Assembly (NCBI RefSeq): GCF_000519045.1
Contig: NZ_KI912532.1
Coordinates: forward strand, 310,001 to 374,000
Length of the DNA: 64,000 nucleotides
Direction of reading: 5' to 3'
Source: Dechloromonas agitata is5
Lineage (GTDB): Bacteria; Pseudomonadota; Gammaproteobacteria; Burkholderiales; Rhodocyclaceae
Position 1 is the stretch's first letter; each line of letters begins with the position of its first letter. This document shows positions 17,614 through 31,454 of the stretch, piece by piece. Both the position numbers and the translations under genes were made by a program. The notes beneath the pieces were generated by a model. It searched no databases. It saw only the letters and a program-made list of their open reading frames with translations, and was not told where the DNA came from.

Positions 17614-20313
17614 GTGGAAAATACGGACGGCACCTCCTCCCGTCATTCGCTGTGGCGCAGACGGCTCGGCCAGGCATCGCTGCCGAAAGGCATCGGCTGG
17701 CTGATCACGGCCGCCCTGCTGCTGGCGACGGCCGCCCTTGCCGGCCTCGTGCATGAAAAGACCCGGCAGCAAGCCGAGCAGCGCTTCCTGTACCGGGCCG
17801 AGCAGGAAAAGGCCAAGATCCTCTTCCGTCTCGCCTCGCATGTTCAGGTGCTGCGCGGCGCAACCGCCCTGTTTGCCGCCAGCAACGACGTCAGCCGCAG
17901 CGAGTGGCGCGACTACATCCGCAAGCTGCAACTCGACCAGACACTCCCCGGCATCCAGGGCACCGGCTTCGCCCTGATGGTCGCCCCGCACGACAAAGCG
18001 GCGCATGAGCGGCGCATCCGGACCGAAGGCTTTCCCGATTACGCAATCAGCCCGCCCGGCAAGCGGGCGCAGTATTCGGCCATCGTCTATCTCGAACCCT
18101 TTACCGAACGCAACCTGAAGGCCTTCGGCTACGACATGTTTTCCGAACCGGTCCGGCGCCAGGCCATGGAACGGGCCCGCGACAGCGGCGAACCGGCGCT
18201 CTCCGGCCGGGTGATCCTCGTCCAGGAAGGCCGCCAGGACGTGCAACCGGGCTTCCTGATCTACGCGCCGATCTATCGCAACGGCCTGCCCACCGCCACC
18301 GTCGAGCAACGCCGCGCCGCACTGCTCGGCTTCGCCTACAGCCCCTTCCGCGCCCACGACCTGCTGCGCAACGTCATCACGGCCGACAACAAGGATGTCG
18401 AGCTTGAACTGTTCGATGCCGCCCGCGGCCCCGACCACCAGCTATTCGACTCGCATCCCGGCCCCACCCGGGTGCGCAGCCAGCATCAGGTCGAGTTGCC
18501 CATCGACTTCGCCGGCCAGCAATGGCTCGCCCACTTCCGCAGCCGGCCGGAATTCGACCGCATCACCGCCTCGCAACTACCCGCCGGCATCGGCCTGGCC
18601 GGTTGCCTGCTCGCCCTCATCTCGGTCCTCTGGCAACTGCGCAGCCAGCGCTACCACCAGCACATCGCGACCTACGCCGAACAAGTGCGCAACAGCGAAG
18701 CCCGCCTGCGCACGCTGCTCGACACCATGCCCGACGCCGTCTGCCTGAAGGACGGCGACAACCGCCTGATCGAAGCCAACGCCGTCTTCCTGCAATTGTT
18801 CGGCCTGGCCGAGGACGGCTACCGCGGCAGGACCAGCCGCGAACTGATCGGCGCCGACACCTTCGACGCCACCCCGCTGGCCGACCTGGAGCGCTCCGAC
18901 CCCGCTGCCTGGGAACAGGGCTCCCGGCTGCACGACGAACTGGTCATCCACCAGGACGACGGCAGCGAGCGGATTTTCGAACTGGCCAAGGTCGCGCTGC
19001 TGGCCCCGAACGGCGCGCGCCAGGCGCTGGTCACCGTCGGGCACGAGATCACCCGGCGCAAGCAGGCCGAGGCCGAACTGCAACGCCACCGCGACCACCT
19101 CGAGGAAGCGGTCGCCGCCCGCACCGCCGACCTGCTGCTCGCCAAGGAAGCGGCCGAAGCCGCCAGCCGCGCCAAGTCCACTTTCCTGGCCAACATGAGC
19201 CACGAACTGCGCACGCCGATGAACGCCATCATCGGCCTCACCCACCTGCTCATCCAACGCACCCGCGAGCCGGTCGAACGCGACAAGCTGGGCAAGATCG
19301 GCCATGCTGCCGACCACCTGCTCGGCCTGCTCAACAACATCCTTGACCTGTCGAAGATCGAATCCGACCACCTGACGCTGGAACGCATCCCGCTCAAGCT
19401 CGGAGAACTGATCGGCACCGTCGAAACGCTGGCCAGCGAGCGCATCCAGGCCAAGGGGCTGACCTTCCAGCGCGACATCAGCCCGCGCCTGGACGAGGTC
19501 GTGCTACTGGGCGACCCGCTCCGCCTGCGCCAGATCCTGATCAACCTGTTCGAAAACGCCGTGAAATTCACCGAGCACGGCACCATCCGCCTGCACGCCA
19601 CCCCCATCGCGGAAACCGCGGAGGACATGACGGTCAGCATCACTGTCGCCGACACCGGCCAGGGTATTCCGGCCGACGCCCAGGAGCGCATCTTCGCCCC
19701 CTTCGAGCAGGCCGACGGCTCAACCACGCGCCAGCACGGTGGCACCGGCCTCGGCCTGACCATCGTCCGCCAACTGGCGCGGCTGATGGGCGGCGACATC
19801 ACGCTGCACAGCGAAGCCGGGCGCGGCAGCACCTTCACGCTGAGCGTCCGCCTGGACAAGAGCACGCTGGCCGCAACGCCCTTCCCGTCCGCATCGCCGA
19901 CCGCCCCGACACCGGCCGCGCAGGCCGCCGCCGTCCGGCGCCTGCTTCTGGTCGAGGATGACGAAATCAACCGCGAAGTGGCGCTCGAGTTGCTGTCGGA
20001 TTACCCGCAGCTGTATATCGACACCGCCGAAAACGGCGCGCAGGCCGTCGAACGGGCCAGCGCGGCGCCCTACGACCTGATCCTGATGGACATGCAGATG
20101 CCCGTCCTTGACGGTGTCGCCGCCAGCCGCGCCATCCGGCAACTGACCGGCCACGCGGAAACACCCATCGTCGCCATGACGGCCAATGCTTTCAGCGAGG
20201 ACAAGGCCAGCTGCCTGGCAGCCGGGATGAGCGACTTCCTCGCCAAGCCGGTCGATCCGCCGCAGCTCTATGCCATGCTCGACCGCTGGCTGAACGGCAG
20301 GGCGTCCGGCTGA
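17614..20313 (+). CDS. CHASE-PAS hybrid sensor histidine kinase
   Basis: An 899-residue membrane hybrid kinase. The order is TM1 (about 28-50), an extracytoplasmic CHASE-type ligand domain (about 70-290), TM2 (about 328-345), a PAS domain (about 365-480), HisKA with phospho-acceptor His530 in NMSHELRTP, HATPase (NAVKFTE, DTGQGIP, GGTGLGLTIV) and a C-terminal receiver with Asp826 in [13 protein letters not shown] start with an AAAAAGG ribosome site is used, since no nearby ATG exists. No HPt or output regulator is adjacent; the two-receiver protein at 14365-15165 is a possible partner. Signal unknown. Confidence 0.93.
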   Translation: MENTDGTSSRHSLWRRRLGQASLPKGIGWLITAALLLATAALAGLVHEKTRQQAEQRFLYRAEQEKAKILFRLASHVQVLRGATALFAASNDVSRSEWRDYIRKLQLDQTLPGIQGTGFALMVAPHDKAAHERRIRTEGFPDYAISPPGKRAQYSAIVYLEPFTERNLKAFGYDMFSEPVRRQAMERARDSGEPALSGRVILVQEGRQDVQPGFLIYAPIYRNGLPTATVEQRRAALLGFAYSPFRAHDLLRNVITADNKDVELELFDAARGPDHQLFDSHPGPTRVRSQHQVELPIDFAGQQWLAHFRSRPEFDRITASQLPAGIGLAGCLLALISVLWQLRSQRYHQHIATYAEQVRNSEARLRTLLDTMPDAVCLKDGDNRLIEANAVFLQLFGLAEDGYRGRTSRELIGADTFDATPLADLERSDPAAWEQGSRLHDELVIHQDDGSERIFELAKVALLAPNGARQALVTVGHEITRRKQAEAELQRHRDHLEEAVAARTADLLLAKEAAEAASRAKSTFLANMSHELRTPMNAIIGLTHLLIQRTREPVERDKLGKIGHAADHLLGLLNNILDLSKIESDHLTLERIPLKLGELIGTVETLASERIQAKGLTFQRDISPRLDEVVLLGDPLRLRQILINLFENAVKFTEHGTIRLHATPIAETAEDMTVSITVADTGQGIPADAQERIFAPFEQADGSTTRQHGGTGLGLTIVRQLARLMGGDITLHSEAGRGSTFTLSVRLDKSTLAATPFPSASPTAPTPAAQAAAVRRLLLVEDDEINREVALELLSDYPQLYIDTAENGAQAVERASAAPYDLILMDMQMPVLDGVAASRAIRQLTGHAETPIVAMTANAFSEDKASCLAAGMSDFLAKPVDPPQLYAMLDRWLNGRASG

Positions 20314-20372
20314 AAATTGCGGGCCCAGTTGCCGGCCTTCCTCCGCTTGCGCGGTGCAACGCGGATTGAGGA

Positions 20373-20999
20373 TCAGCCGGCCTCGACCCAGTCGATGATC
20401 GCCTGCCACTGCTCGATGTCACGCTCGGCGCGCGAACGCGGCAGGTCGAACAGGGTCATGCCGGCGGCGGTGGCCTGCACATAAACCTGCGTATCGCGCA
20501 GGTAGGCCAGCACCGGCAGGTCGAAGGTCGCGAAGAAGCGCTCCAGTTCGGCCGCAGCGCGGGTGCGCGCGTCGACCCGCATGCCGATCACCGCGACATC
20601 GGCCTTGCCCTTGCGCACGGCTTTCTCGGCCAGCAATTCAGCCAGGAAATGGCGGGTGGCCAGCATGTCGAACAGCGAAGGCTGGACCGGCACGATGACG
20701 CGCGACGACAGCTTGAGGACCTTCTCCAGCGCCTTGCCGTGCAGGCCGGCCGGCGTGTCGAGCACGACGTGCGTGGTGCCCTTGGGTGGCCGGGCGATGT
20801 TGTCCGGGCCGATGTCCCAGGTATCGATGGTCGGCAGCTCGAAAGGCCGGATGCCGAGCCATTCGCGTGACGATTGCTGGCGGTCGATGTCGCCCAGCAT
20901 TACCTCGTGCCCCTGGCTGGCGAAATAGCCGGCCAGGTTGGTGGCCAGCGTGCTCTTGCCCGAGCCGCCTTTCGGGTTGGCGACGAGAAAGGCCTTCAT
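20373..20999 (-). CDS. ParA/MinD-family ATPase (orphan)
   Basis: A 208-residue P-loop ATPase with the deviant Walker A KGGSGKST (residues about 10-17), a switch I region with Asp (GDIDRQQSS), and Walker B-like VVLDTPAG. It is short, without the N-terminal HTH of plasmid ParA, and no parB lies nearby, so it is more like chromosomal ParA-type ATPases that position proteins or chemoreceptor or carboxysome-like cargo. Its start overlaps by 4 nt the stop of the TAXI-type gene, implying translational coupling. Function unknown. Confidence 0.85.
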   Translation of the reverse strand: MKAFLVANPKGGSGKSTLATNLAGYFASQGHEVMLGDIDRQQSSREWLGIRPFELPTIDTWDIGPDNIARPPKGTTHVVLDTPAGLHGKALEKVLKLSSRVIVPVQPSLFDMLATRHFLAELLAEKAVRKGKADVAVIGMRVDARTRAAAELERFFATFDLPVLAYLRDTQVYVQATAAGMTLFDLPRSRAERDIEQWQAIIDWVEAG

Positions 21000-22318
21000 G
21001 AATGGGATTCCCGTTTGTCGAGGATGCCGCGCACCAGATTGACGTGCTCGCGCAGCGTATAGACCAGGTCGGTGAAGCCGAGGGGCACATGCAGCTGCAC
21101 CGCCTCCTCCTCCAGATCGTCGAGGCGGCGGCGGTAGTCGCCGAGCTTGGCCGGGTCGAAATGGTTCTTCAGGTCGTCCTCGAGGAACTTGAGTTCGCCG
21201 TAGCAGCGGAAAACCTTGGAGCGCACCCGCCAGTTGTAGATCGCCGGCGCCACCTTGAGCAGCGGGATGAGCAGGGCGAAGACCGGCACCAGCAGCACGA
21301 TCAGGCGGTCGACCAGGACAGCCAGCCAGAACGGCAGGTAGCGCTGCAGGAAGGAGGGTCCGGACTTGAAATAGCGCGCCGCATCGGGCGACAGCGGCAG
21401 CATCTGGTCCTTGTAGGCGGGGAACTCGCCTTGATCCTGGAAGAACCCGGATTTGCCATGCACCTCGCTGGCCGCCTGCAGGAGCAGCGATTGCAGGGCC
21501 GGGTGCAGGTCGTCGCGGACGATCAGGTTGGCGGTCGGCGCCAGCACCTTGATGTCATTGGGCGGGAAGTCGCGCACCAGGTCGGCCACGCCCTGCGGGA
21601 AGGTCAGCTTGGTCAGGAAGGGAAAGCGCCGCTGGTAGGCGCCGGATTGCGCGAAGCTCATCAGCCGGATGCCCGGCGAGCGCAGCAGTACCTGCACCAC
21701 CGGCGCGCTTTCGGAGGCGATGATGAAGGCGGCGTCGATGCGGCCCTGCTGCAATTCCTCGGCAGCGCTCAGCCCGGAGAGCGGTACCAGATGATCGCCC
21801 GCTTCGATCTCATTGGCAGCGAGCAGTTGCTGGGCCAGCTGGCGCACACCCGAGCCTTCCTGGCCGATGGCGATGCGCTTGCCGCGCAGGTCGGTCAGCC
21901 GGGTCAGATCGCGCTCGCCGCGATAGAACACCCAGACCGGCTCGTAGAACAGGCTGCCCAGCGACAAGAGGCCGGAATCGTCCTCGGCCTCCGGGTCTTC
22001 CTTGGGTGGCATGACGCCGCCCTGGACAAAGCCGACCTGCGCCTCGTCCGACTGCAGGCGAGCGAGGTTCTCCAGCGACCCGGCCGACGACTTCACTTCC
22101 AGCGTGATGCCGTTTTTGGCCAGGATCGCCGCGTAGCGCTGGGCAAATTGGTAGTAGGCGCCCGCTTCGCCGCCGGTGGTGATGACGATGCGCTTGGGCG
22201 GCGCCGGCTCGACGAACTGGAAAGCAACGACGAAGCCGATGCCGACGATCAGGAATATCCACCAGGCGGTGGCAAACAGGTCGCGCAGCGACAGGAGTCC
22301 GGCTTTGATCTTGGCCAT
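20996..22318 (-). CDS. TAXI-family TRAP-type solute-binding protein with C-terminal membrane domain
   Basis: A 440-residue protein. A membrane-anchoring segment (about residues 16-38) precedes a TAXI-type periplasmic binding domain (ITTGGEAGAYYQFA, KSSAGSLENLARL, IGQEGSGVRQLA). After about residue 320 there is a hydrophobic region (LAVLVDRLIVLLVPVFALLI) and a soluble coiled-coil-like tail. The extra C-terminal membrane part is not found in simple secreted TAXI proteins, and no TRAP permease genes are adjacent, so it may be a sensor or an adaptor rather than a transporter subunit. It overlaps the ParA-like gene by 4 nt and follows qor by 10 nt. Confidence 0.85.
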   Translation of the reverse strand: MAKIKAGLLSLRDLFATAWWIFLIVGIGFVVAFQFVEPAPPKRIVITTGGEAGAYYQFAQRYAAILAKNGITLEVKSSAGSLENLARLQSDEAQVGFVQGGVMPPKEDPEAEDDSGLLSLGSLFYEPVWVFYRGERDLTRLTDLRGKRIAIGQEGSGVRQLAQQLLAANEIEAGDHLVPLSGLSAAEELQQGRIDAAFIIASESAPVVQVLLRSPGIRLMSFAQSGAYQRRFPFLTKLTFPQGVADLVRDFPPNDIKVLAPTANLIVRDDLHPALQSLLLQAASEVHGKSGFFQDQGEFPAYKDQMLPLSPDAARYFKSGPSFLQRYLPFWLAVLVDRLIVLLVPVFALLIPLLKVAPAIYNWRVRSKVFRCYGELKFLEDDLKNHFDPAKLGDYRRRLDDLEEEAVQLHVPLGFTDLVYTLREHVNLVRGILDKRESHS

Positions 22319-22328
22319 GATTCGCGGC

Positions 22329-23303
22329 TTACGGCAGCAGGATGGTGGAACCGGTGGTCTTGCGCGCCTCGAGGTCGCGATGCGCCTGGGCGGCGTCGCG
22401 CAGGGCGTAGCGCTGGTTCACCTCGATGCGCAGCTGGCCGCTGGCGACCCGGTCGAACAACTCGCGGCCCAGTTCGAGCAGGTCGGCCCGCTGGGCGGTG
22501 TAGGTCATCAAGGTCGGCCGGGTGATGAACAGCGAACCCTTCTGCGACAACAGGATCAGGTCGACCGGCGGCACCGGCCCGGAGGCGTTGCCATAGGAAA
22601 CCATCATGCCCATCGGCCGCAGGCTGTCCAGCGAACCGGTAAAGGTGTCCTTGCCGACACCGTCGTATACCACCGCCACGCCTTTGCCGCCGGTGATGTC
22701 GCGCACGCGCTGGGTGAAGTTCTCGCTGGCGTAATTGATCACGTGGTCGCAGCCGTGCGCCCTGGCCAGTTCCGCCTTGGCCGGCGAGCCGACGGTGCCG
22801 ATCACCGTTGCACCGAGCGCCTTGGCCCACTGGCAGGCGATCAGGCCGACCCCGCCGGCCGCCGCGTGGATCAGCACGGCATCGCCGGGCTGCACGCGGT
22901 AGGTCTTGCGCAGCAGGTAGGCAGCGGTCAGGCCTTGCAGCATCATCGCCGCGCCGGTGTCGAAACCGATGCTGTCGGGCAGGATCAACAGGCGATGCGC
23001 CGGGATGTTGCGCACCTCGGCATAGGCGCCAATCGGCCCGCCGGCATAGGCCACGCGGTCGCCGACCTTGACCTCGGTGACGCCCTCACCGACCGCCTCG
23101 ACCACCCCGGCGCCTTCCAGGCCGATGCCCGAGGGCAAGGGCAGCGGATAGAGGCCGGTACGGTGATAGGTATCGATGTAGTTGAGGCCGACGGCGTGGT
23201 GGCGCACCGTCGCTTCGCCGGGGGCCGGGGCGGGCAGGTCGACTGCTTCCCAGCACAGAACCTCGGGGCCGCCGGTCTGGTGAATACGGATGGCGTGGGG
23301 CAT
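22329..23303 (-). CDS. qor: Zinc-free quinone oxidoreductase, MDR family
   Basis: A 324-residue medium-chain dehydrogenase/reductase similar to NADPH:quinone reductase (zeta-crystallin). The GLEGAGVVEAVGEGV hinge, the NADPH-binding AAAGGVGLIACQWAK loop and the absence of zinc-ligand cysteines support this. I chose ATG 23303, preceded by AGGAG, and not the 44-residue N-terminal extension open to 23435, which has no family similarity. It is on the same strand as ydcF upstream and the TAXI gene downstream. Confidence 0.93.
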   Translation of the reverse strand: MPHAIRIHQTGGPEVLCWEAVDLPAPAPGEATVRHHAVGLNYIDTYHRTGLYPLPLPSGIGLEGAGVVEAVGEGVTEVKVGDRVAYAGGPIGAYAEVRNIPAHRLLILPDSIGFDTGAAMMLQGLTAAYLLRKTYRVQPGDAVLIHAAAGGVGLIACQWAKALGATVIGTVGSPAKAELARAHGCDHVINYASENFTQRVRDITGGKGVAVVYDGVGKDTFTGSLDSLRPMGMMVSYGNASGPVPPVDLILLSQKGSLFITRPTLMTYTAQRADLLELGRELFDRVASGQLRIEVNQRYALRDAAQAHRDLEARKTTGSTILLP

Positions 23304-23395
23304 CGGAGTCTCCTGGCATTCTTGTTGTCGAGACTGCGAGGTTATCACCCCGCCCCGCTTCCTTCCACCTTGCGCCGGGCTTTCCGGCACGCGCC

Positions 23396-24154
23396 TCAAA
23401 CGCCGGAAAGCCGCGCCCAGGCGATACCCAGCCATTCGTGCAGGGCGTAGTAGGAATGGTGCAGGGCCGACGCGCCGGGCAGCAGATCGCTGGCCGCGAA
23501 ACCGCCCCCCGTCTTGCTGACGAAATGAGCCGGCGCCGGCACCACCTGCAGCCCGGCCGCCTCGAACAACAGCCGGGCACGCGGCATGTGGAAGGCCTGG
23601 GTGACCAGCACGACGCGCGTGATCCCGGCCTGGCGCAGGATTTCCGCCGAGTAACGGGCATTGCCGGCCGTATCCTGGCTTTGTTCCTCGCGCCAGCGCA
23701 CCGCGATACCGAATTCGTTTTTCAGGATGTCGGCCATCACCGCCGCCTCGGAATTTTCCGCCCGCAGCGGCCGGCCGCCGCTGATCAGCACGGGCAACTG
23801 CGTCTCCCGCGCCAGCCGGGCGCCATGGCGGAGGCGGATCAGCGACCGGTCAGTCACCGTTTCGCCACCAAATTCGGCGACCGGCCGGATCAGGCCGCTG
23901 CCGAGGATGACGATGGCCTGCGCCCCGGCCGTATCCGGCTGCCAGGCGCCGGCCCGGTCCTCCAGCGTACCCATCAGCGCCGAACCGACCGTCGGCAGCG
24001 ATTGCAACAGGAGCAGCAGACCGCCGAACAAGGCCAGGCCAAACGCCCAGCGCCGCCGACGGCAAAGCGCAGCCAGCCCGAGCAAAGCCAGCCCATTGCC
24101 TGGCGGCAACAACAAGGCCGCCAGCAAGCCCTTGATCGCCCAGGCGACGGTCAC
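23396..24154 (-). CDS. YdcF-like DUF218 membrane protein
   Basis: A 252-residue protein with two N-terminal hydrophobic segments and a DUF218 (YdcF/ElyC-like) domain: LISGGRPLRAENSEAAVM, EEQSQDTAGNARYSAEIL and VTQAFHMPRA. DUF218 proteins act in envelope or lipid-carrier metabolism in other bacteria; the specific job here is unknown. An in-frame GTG at 24199 would add 15 residues, but it lies inside a long palindromic repeat, whereas GTG 24154 has GAGG 9 nt upstream, so the shorter form is preferred. Confidence 0.8.
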   Translation of the reverse strand: MTVAWAIKGLLAALLLPPGNGLALLGLAALCRRRRWAFGLALFGGLLLLLQSLPTVGSALMGTLEDRAGAWQPDTAGAQAIVILGSGLIRPVAEFGGETVTDRSLIRLRHGARLARETQLPVLISGGRPLRAENSEAAVMADILKNEFGIAVRWREEQSQDTAGNARYSAEILRQAGITRVVLVTQAFHMPRARLLFEAAGLQVVPAPAHFVSKTGGGFAASDLLPGASALHHSYYALHEWLGIAWARLSGV

Positions 24155-24195
24155 CGGCCAGCGCCTCGTGACAGCTGCGGCAAGAGGAGAAACAC

Positions 24196-24298
24196 CCACC
24201 GCAAAGACGCCAAGGCGCCAAGGAAGCGCAAAGGAAAGCGCTCAATCATTCCTTGATTTTCCTGGCGAACCCTTTGCGCCTTCGCGCCTTGGCGGTGG
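24196..24298. repeat. Long imperfect palindrome (dispersed-repeat type)
   Basis: The 103-bp element begins CCACCGC and ends in its complement (GGCGGTGG). The arms are built from repeated AAGGCGC/CGCAAAGG units, and an inner stem pairs AGGAAA (24232-24237) with TTTCCT (24258-24263), so the whole can fold into one long hairpin. It sits between uvrD and ydcF. The composition matches short palindromic repeats scattered in many proteobacterial genomes; I infer but cannot verify multiple copies. Confidence 0.65.
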
Positions 24299-24321
24299 AC
24301 TTCAAGCCTTTCCACGATCCC

Positions 24322-26466
<2,145 letters not shown>

Positions 26467-26530
26467 AAAAACACCAAAAATTCTTGTAAATCAAAAACCT
26501 GCATGCCGATGGCAAGAGGTCTGACCAATT

Positions 26531-26548
26531 CGTTGCGTGCGCGCAACG
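26531..26548. promoter_or_regulatory. Perfect 18-bp palindrome upstream of uvrD
   Basis: CGTTGCG (26531-26537) and CGCAACG (26542-26548) flank TGCG. It is 65 bp upstream of uvrD (minus strand) and 157 bp upstream of the 26705 gene in a 238-bp intergenic region. It could be an operator or a cruciform; no known consensus fits. Confidence 0.35.
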
Positions 26549-26704
26549 CTGGCAACAAAGAGGATGCATTTTTTCACAGACAGCCCGGCGACGCACTCGT
26601 ATACTTCGTCCAAACACAATATTGCAGTGCACAAAACTTTTTGCCCACAAGGCAGTCATAGATAAACGAGTAGCTACACGCTACCCAGTAAAAGGAGTAA
26701 CAGC

Positions 26705-27055
26705 ATGAACCGTATGAAAGCCCCCAAGATCCTGCCCTGGATCGCCCGCAAGGCCGGCATTACCGACGAACTGGCGCTGAAACTGTGGCGCCGTGCAATC
26801 AGCGAGGCCGAATACCTGACCGGTCAGGCCGAGGGTTCCGAATACTGGAGCCTCGCCCTCGAACGTTTCCTCGCCATTGTCGAGGACGAAGCCGGCAAGG
26901 CGCCGGGCTATGGCCTGACCCCGGCCCCGCAAACCTCCTGGATGTGGCGCCACCAGACCCGCATGTCGAAGCTTTCCCTGCTCGCCGCACAGAACGCCTA
27001 CCGCTTCTGGCAGAACACCTGGGACACCCTGTATCCGCAAAAAAAAGCGGCCTGA
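26705..27055 (+). CDS. Conserved hypothetical protein
   Basis: A 116-residue soluble protein with a strong AAAGGAG ribosome site 8 nt before the ATG, normal coding bias, and no signal peptide or membrane segment. It is Trp/Lys/Ala-rich (WRRAISEAEYLTGQAEGSEYW) and predicted largely helical. I do not recognise the domain. It is monocistronic, divergent from uvrD, with a hairpin after the stop. Confidence 0.72.
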   Translation: MNRMKAPKILPWIARKAGITDELALKLWRRAISEAEYLTGQAEGSEYWSLALERFLAIVEDEAGKAPGYGLTPAPQTSWMWRHQTRMSKLSLLAAQNAYRFWQNTWDTLYPQKKAA

Positions 27056-27074
27056 CCGGGCGACACTGATCTGA

Positions 27075-29864
<2,790 letters not shown>

Positions 29865-29873
29865 GAGGCCGCC

Positions 29874-30395
29874 ATGCGCTTCCTGCTCGCCCTGATTCTC
29901 GCGGCCGCCCTCACCGGATGCGGCTTTCATCTGCGCGGCGTGGGAAGCGGCAACCTCCCCTACAAGACGATGTACATCGCGCTACCGGAAACGGCCGAGG
30001 TGAACATCTGGCTGCAGCGCTACATCAAGGCCAGCGGCAGCACGACCATCGTCGATGAAAATGACGCCAAGGAGGCCGACGCCATCTTCCAGCAACTGGG
30101 CGACAGCCGGCAGAAAACCATCCTCAGCGTCAATGCCCAGGGCCGGGTGCGCGAATATCGCCTGCAGCTCGACTACCGTTTCCGCGTCGTTAACCAGAAG
30201 GGCCAGGTGCTGGTGCCGCCCAATGAAATCAACCTGACCCGCGACATCACCTTCGACGACTCGAACGTGCTGGCCAAGGATCTGGAAGAAGGGCTGTTAT
30301 GGCGTGACATGAACAACGATCTGGTCAACCAGATCATGCGCCGCCTGAGCATCATCAAGCCGAAGAACCCGGACCTCGAGGAAGACGAGGAATAA
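29874..30395 (+). CDS. lptE: LPS-assembly lipoprotein LptE
   Basis: A 173-residue outer-membrane lipoprotein that forms the plug and partner of LptD in LPS export. A signal peptide with lipobox LTGC precedes the conserved GFHLRG segment just after the acylated cysteine. The length and position between leuS and holA are the usual signature. The stop overlaps the holA ATG by one base (TAATG). Confidence 0.93.
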   Translation: MRFLLALILAAALTGCGFHLRGVGSGNLPYKTMYIALPETAEVNIWLQRYIKASGSTTIVDENDAKEADAIFQQLGDSRQKTILSVNAQGRVREYRLQLDYRFRVVNQKGQVLVPPNEINLTRDITFDDSNVLAKDLEEGLLWRDMNNDLVNQIMRRLSIIKPKNPDLEEDEE

Positions 30396-31405
30396 TGCTG
30401 CTCAAGGGCGAACAGCTCGCCGCGCACCTCGAACGCGAGTTGCGGCCGCTCTACGTGCTGTATGGCGACGAGCCGCTACTCGTCCTCGAAGCGGCTGACG
30501 CCATCCGCGCCAGGGCGCGCCAGCAGGGCTACAGCGAGCGCGAAGTGCTCACCGTCCTGCCGCAATTCGACTGGGGCCAGCTACTGGCCGCCGGCGGCAA
30601 CCTGTCCCTGTTCGGTGACCGGAAACTGATTGACCTGCGCATCCCGACCGGCAAGCCGGGCAAGGAAGGCAGTGCCGCCTTGCAGCAGTGGTGCCAGAAC
30701 CTGTCGGCCGACAACCTGCTGCTCATCACGCTGCCGGAACTCGACTGGCGTGAGGAAAAGGCTGCCTGGTTTACCGCCCTGGTCAACGCTGGCGTCGCCC
30801 TCAAGCTGAACGCGCCGCCGCTCGCCGAACTCCCCGGCTGGATCGCCGGCCGCCTGCGCCGCCAGCAGCAGAGTGCCGACCTGGAAAGCCTGAAATTCAT
30901 TGCCGAGCGCGTCGAGGGCAACCTGCTCGCCGCCCACCAGGAAATCCAGAAACTCGGCCTGCTCTACCCGGCTGGGCAACTGAGCATGGCGCAGGTGCGC
31001 GACGCCGTGCTCAACGTCGCCCGCTACGACATCGAAGGCCTGCGCGAAGCGCTGCTTTCTGGCGACATCGGCCGCCTGAGCCGCACACTGGACGGCCTGA
31101 TGCAGGAAGGCGAAGCGCCGCCGCTGGTGCTTTGGGCGATGAGCGAGGAAATCCGTGCGCTGACCACCATCCGCACCGGCCTGGATGCCGGCCGGCCGGT
31201 CGATCAGCTACTGAAGGACGCCAAGGTTTGGGGACCGCGCGCCATCGCCGTCCGAAAAGCGCTGCAACGCCTGAATACGGCGGCGCTGGAAGCCGCCCTG
31301 CAACACGCCGGGCGGATCGACAAGCTGGTCAAGGGAATCGGCCAGGGGAATATCTGGGAAGAATTCCTCCGCTTGGGCCTGCGACTGACCACGGCCAAAG
31401 CCTAG
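30395..31405 (+). CDS. holA: DNA polymerase III subunit delta
   Basis: A 336-residue clamp-loader delta subunit that opens the beta clamp during loading. The N-terminal LYVLYGDEPLLVLEAADAIR and the central LQFLASRVEGNLLAAHQEIQKL-like segment (IAERVEGNLLAAHQE) are characteristic; it lacks a working P-loop, as expected. The start overlaps lptE (TAATG), and the gene order leuS-lptE-holA is conserved. A hairpin lies between it and the convergent gene at 31455. Confidence 0.94.
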   Translation: MLLKGEQLAAHLERELRPLYVLYGDEPLLVLEAADAIRARARQQGYSEREVLTVLPQFDWGQLLAAGGNLSLFGDRKLIDLRIPTGKPGKEGSAALQQWCQNLSADNLLLITLPELDWREEKAAWFTALVNAGVALKLNAPPLAELPGWIAGRLRRQQQSADLESLKFIAERVEGNLLAAHQEIQKLGLLYPAGQLSMAQVRDAVLNVARYDIEGLREALLSGDIGRLSRTLDGLMQEGEAPPLVLWAMSEEIRALTTIRTGLDAGRPVDQLLKDAKVWGPRAIAVRKALQRLNTAALEAALQHAGRIDKLVKGIGQGNIWEEFLRLGLRLTTAKA

Positions 31406-31421
31406 CCGACGCCACGGACAT

Positions 31422-31442
31422 CGGCCTGACCGCATCAGGCCG
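31422..31442. terminator. Bidirectional hairpin between holA and the six-Cys gene
   Basis: CGGCCTGA (31422-31429) and TCAGGCCG (31435-31442) form a perfect 8-bp stem around CCGCA, between two convergent stops. There is only a short T-run on the plus strand, some 10 nt later. Confidence 0.5.
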
Positions 31443-31454
31443 AACAAACGGCTT

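Noticed and set aside
20373..20999. Plasmid partition ParA
   Set aside because: No parB, parS or plasmid genes; surrounding genes are chromosomal.
26467..26704. LexA box upstream of uvrD
   Set aside because: I looked for CTGT-N8-ACAG-type sites on both strands and found none; only an unrelated palindrome is there.
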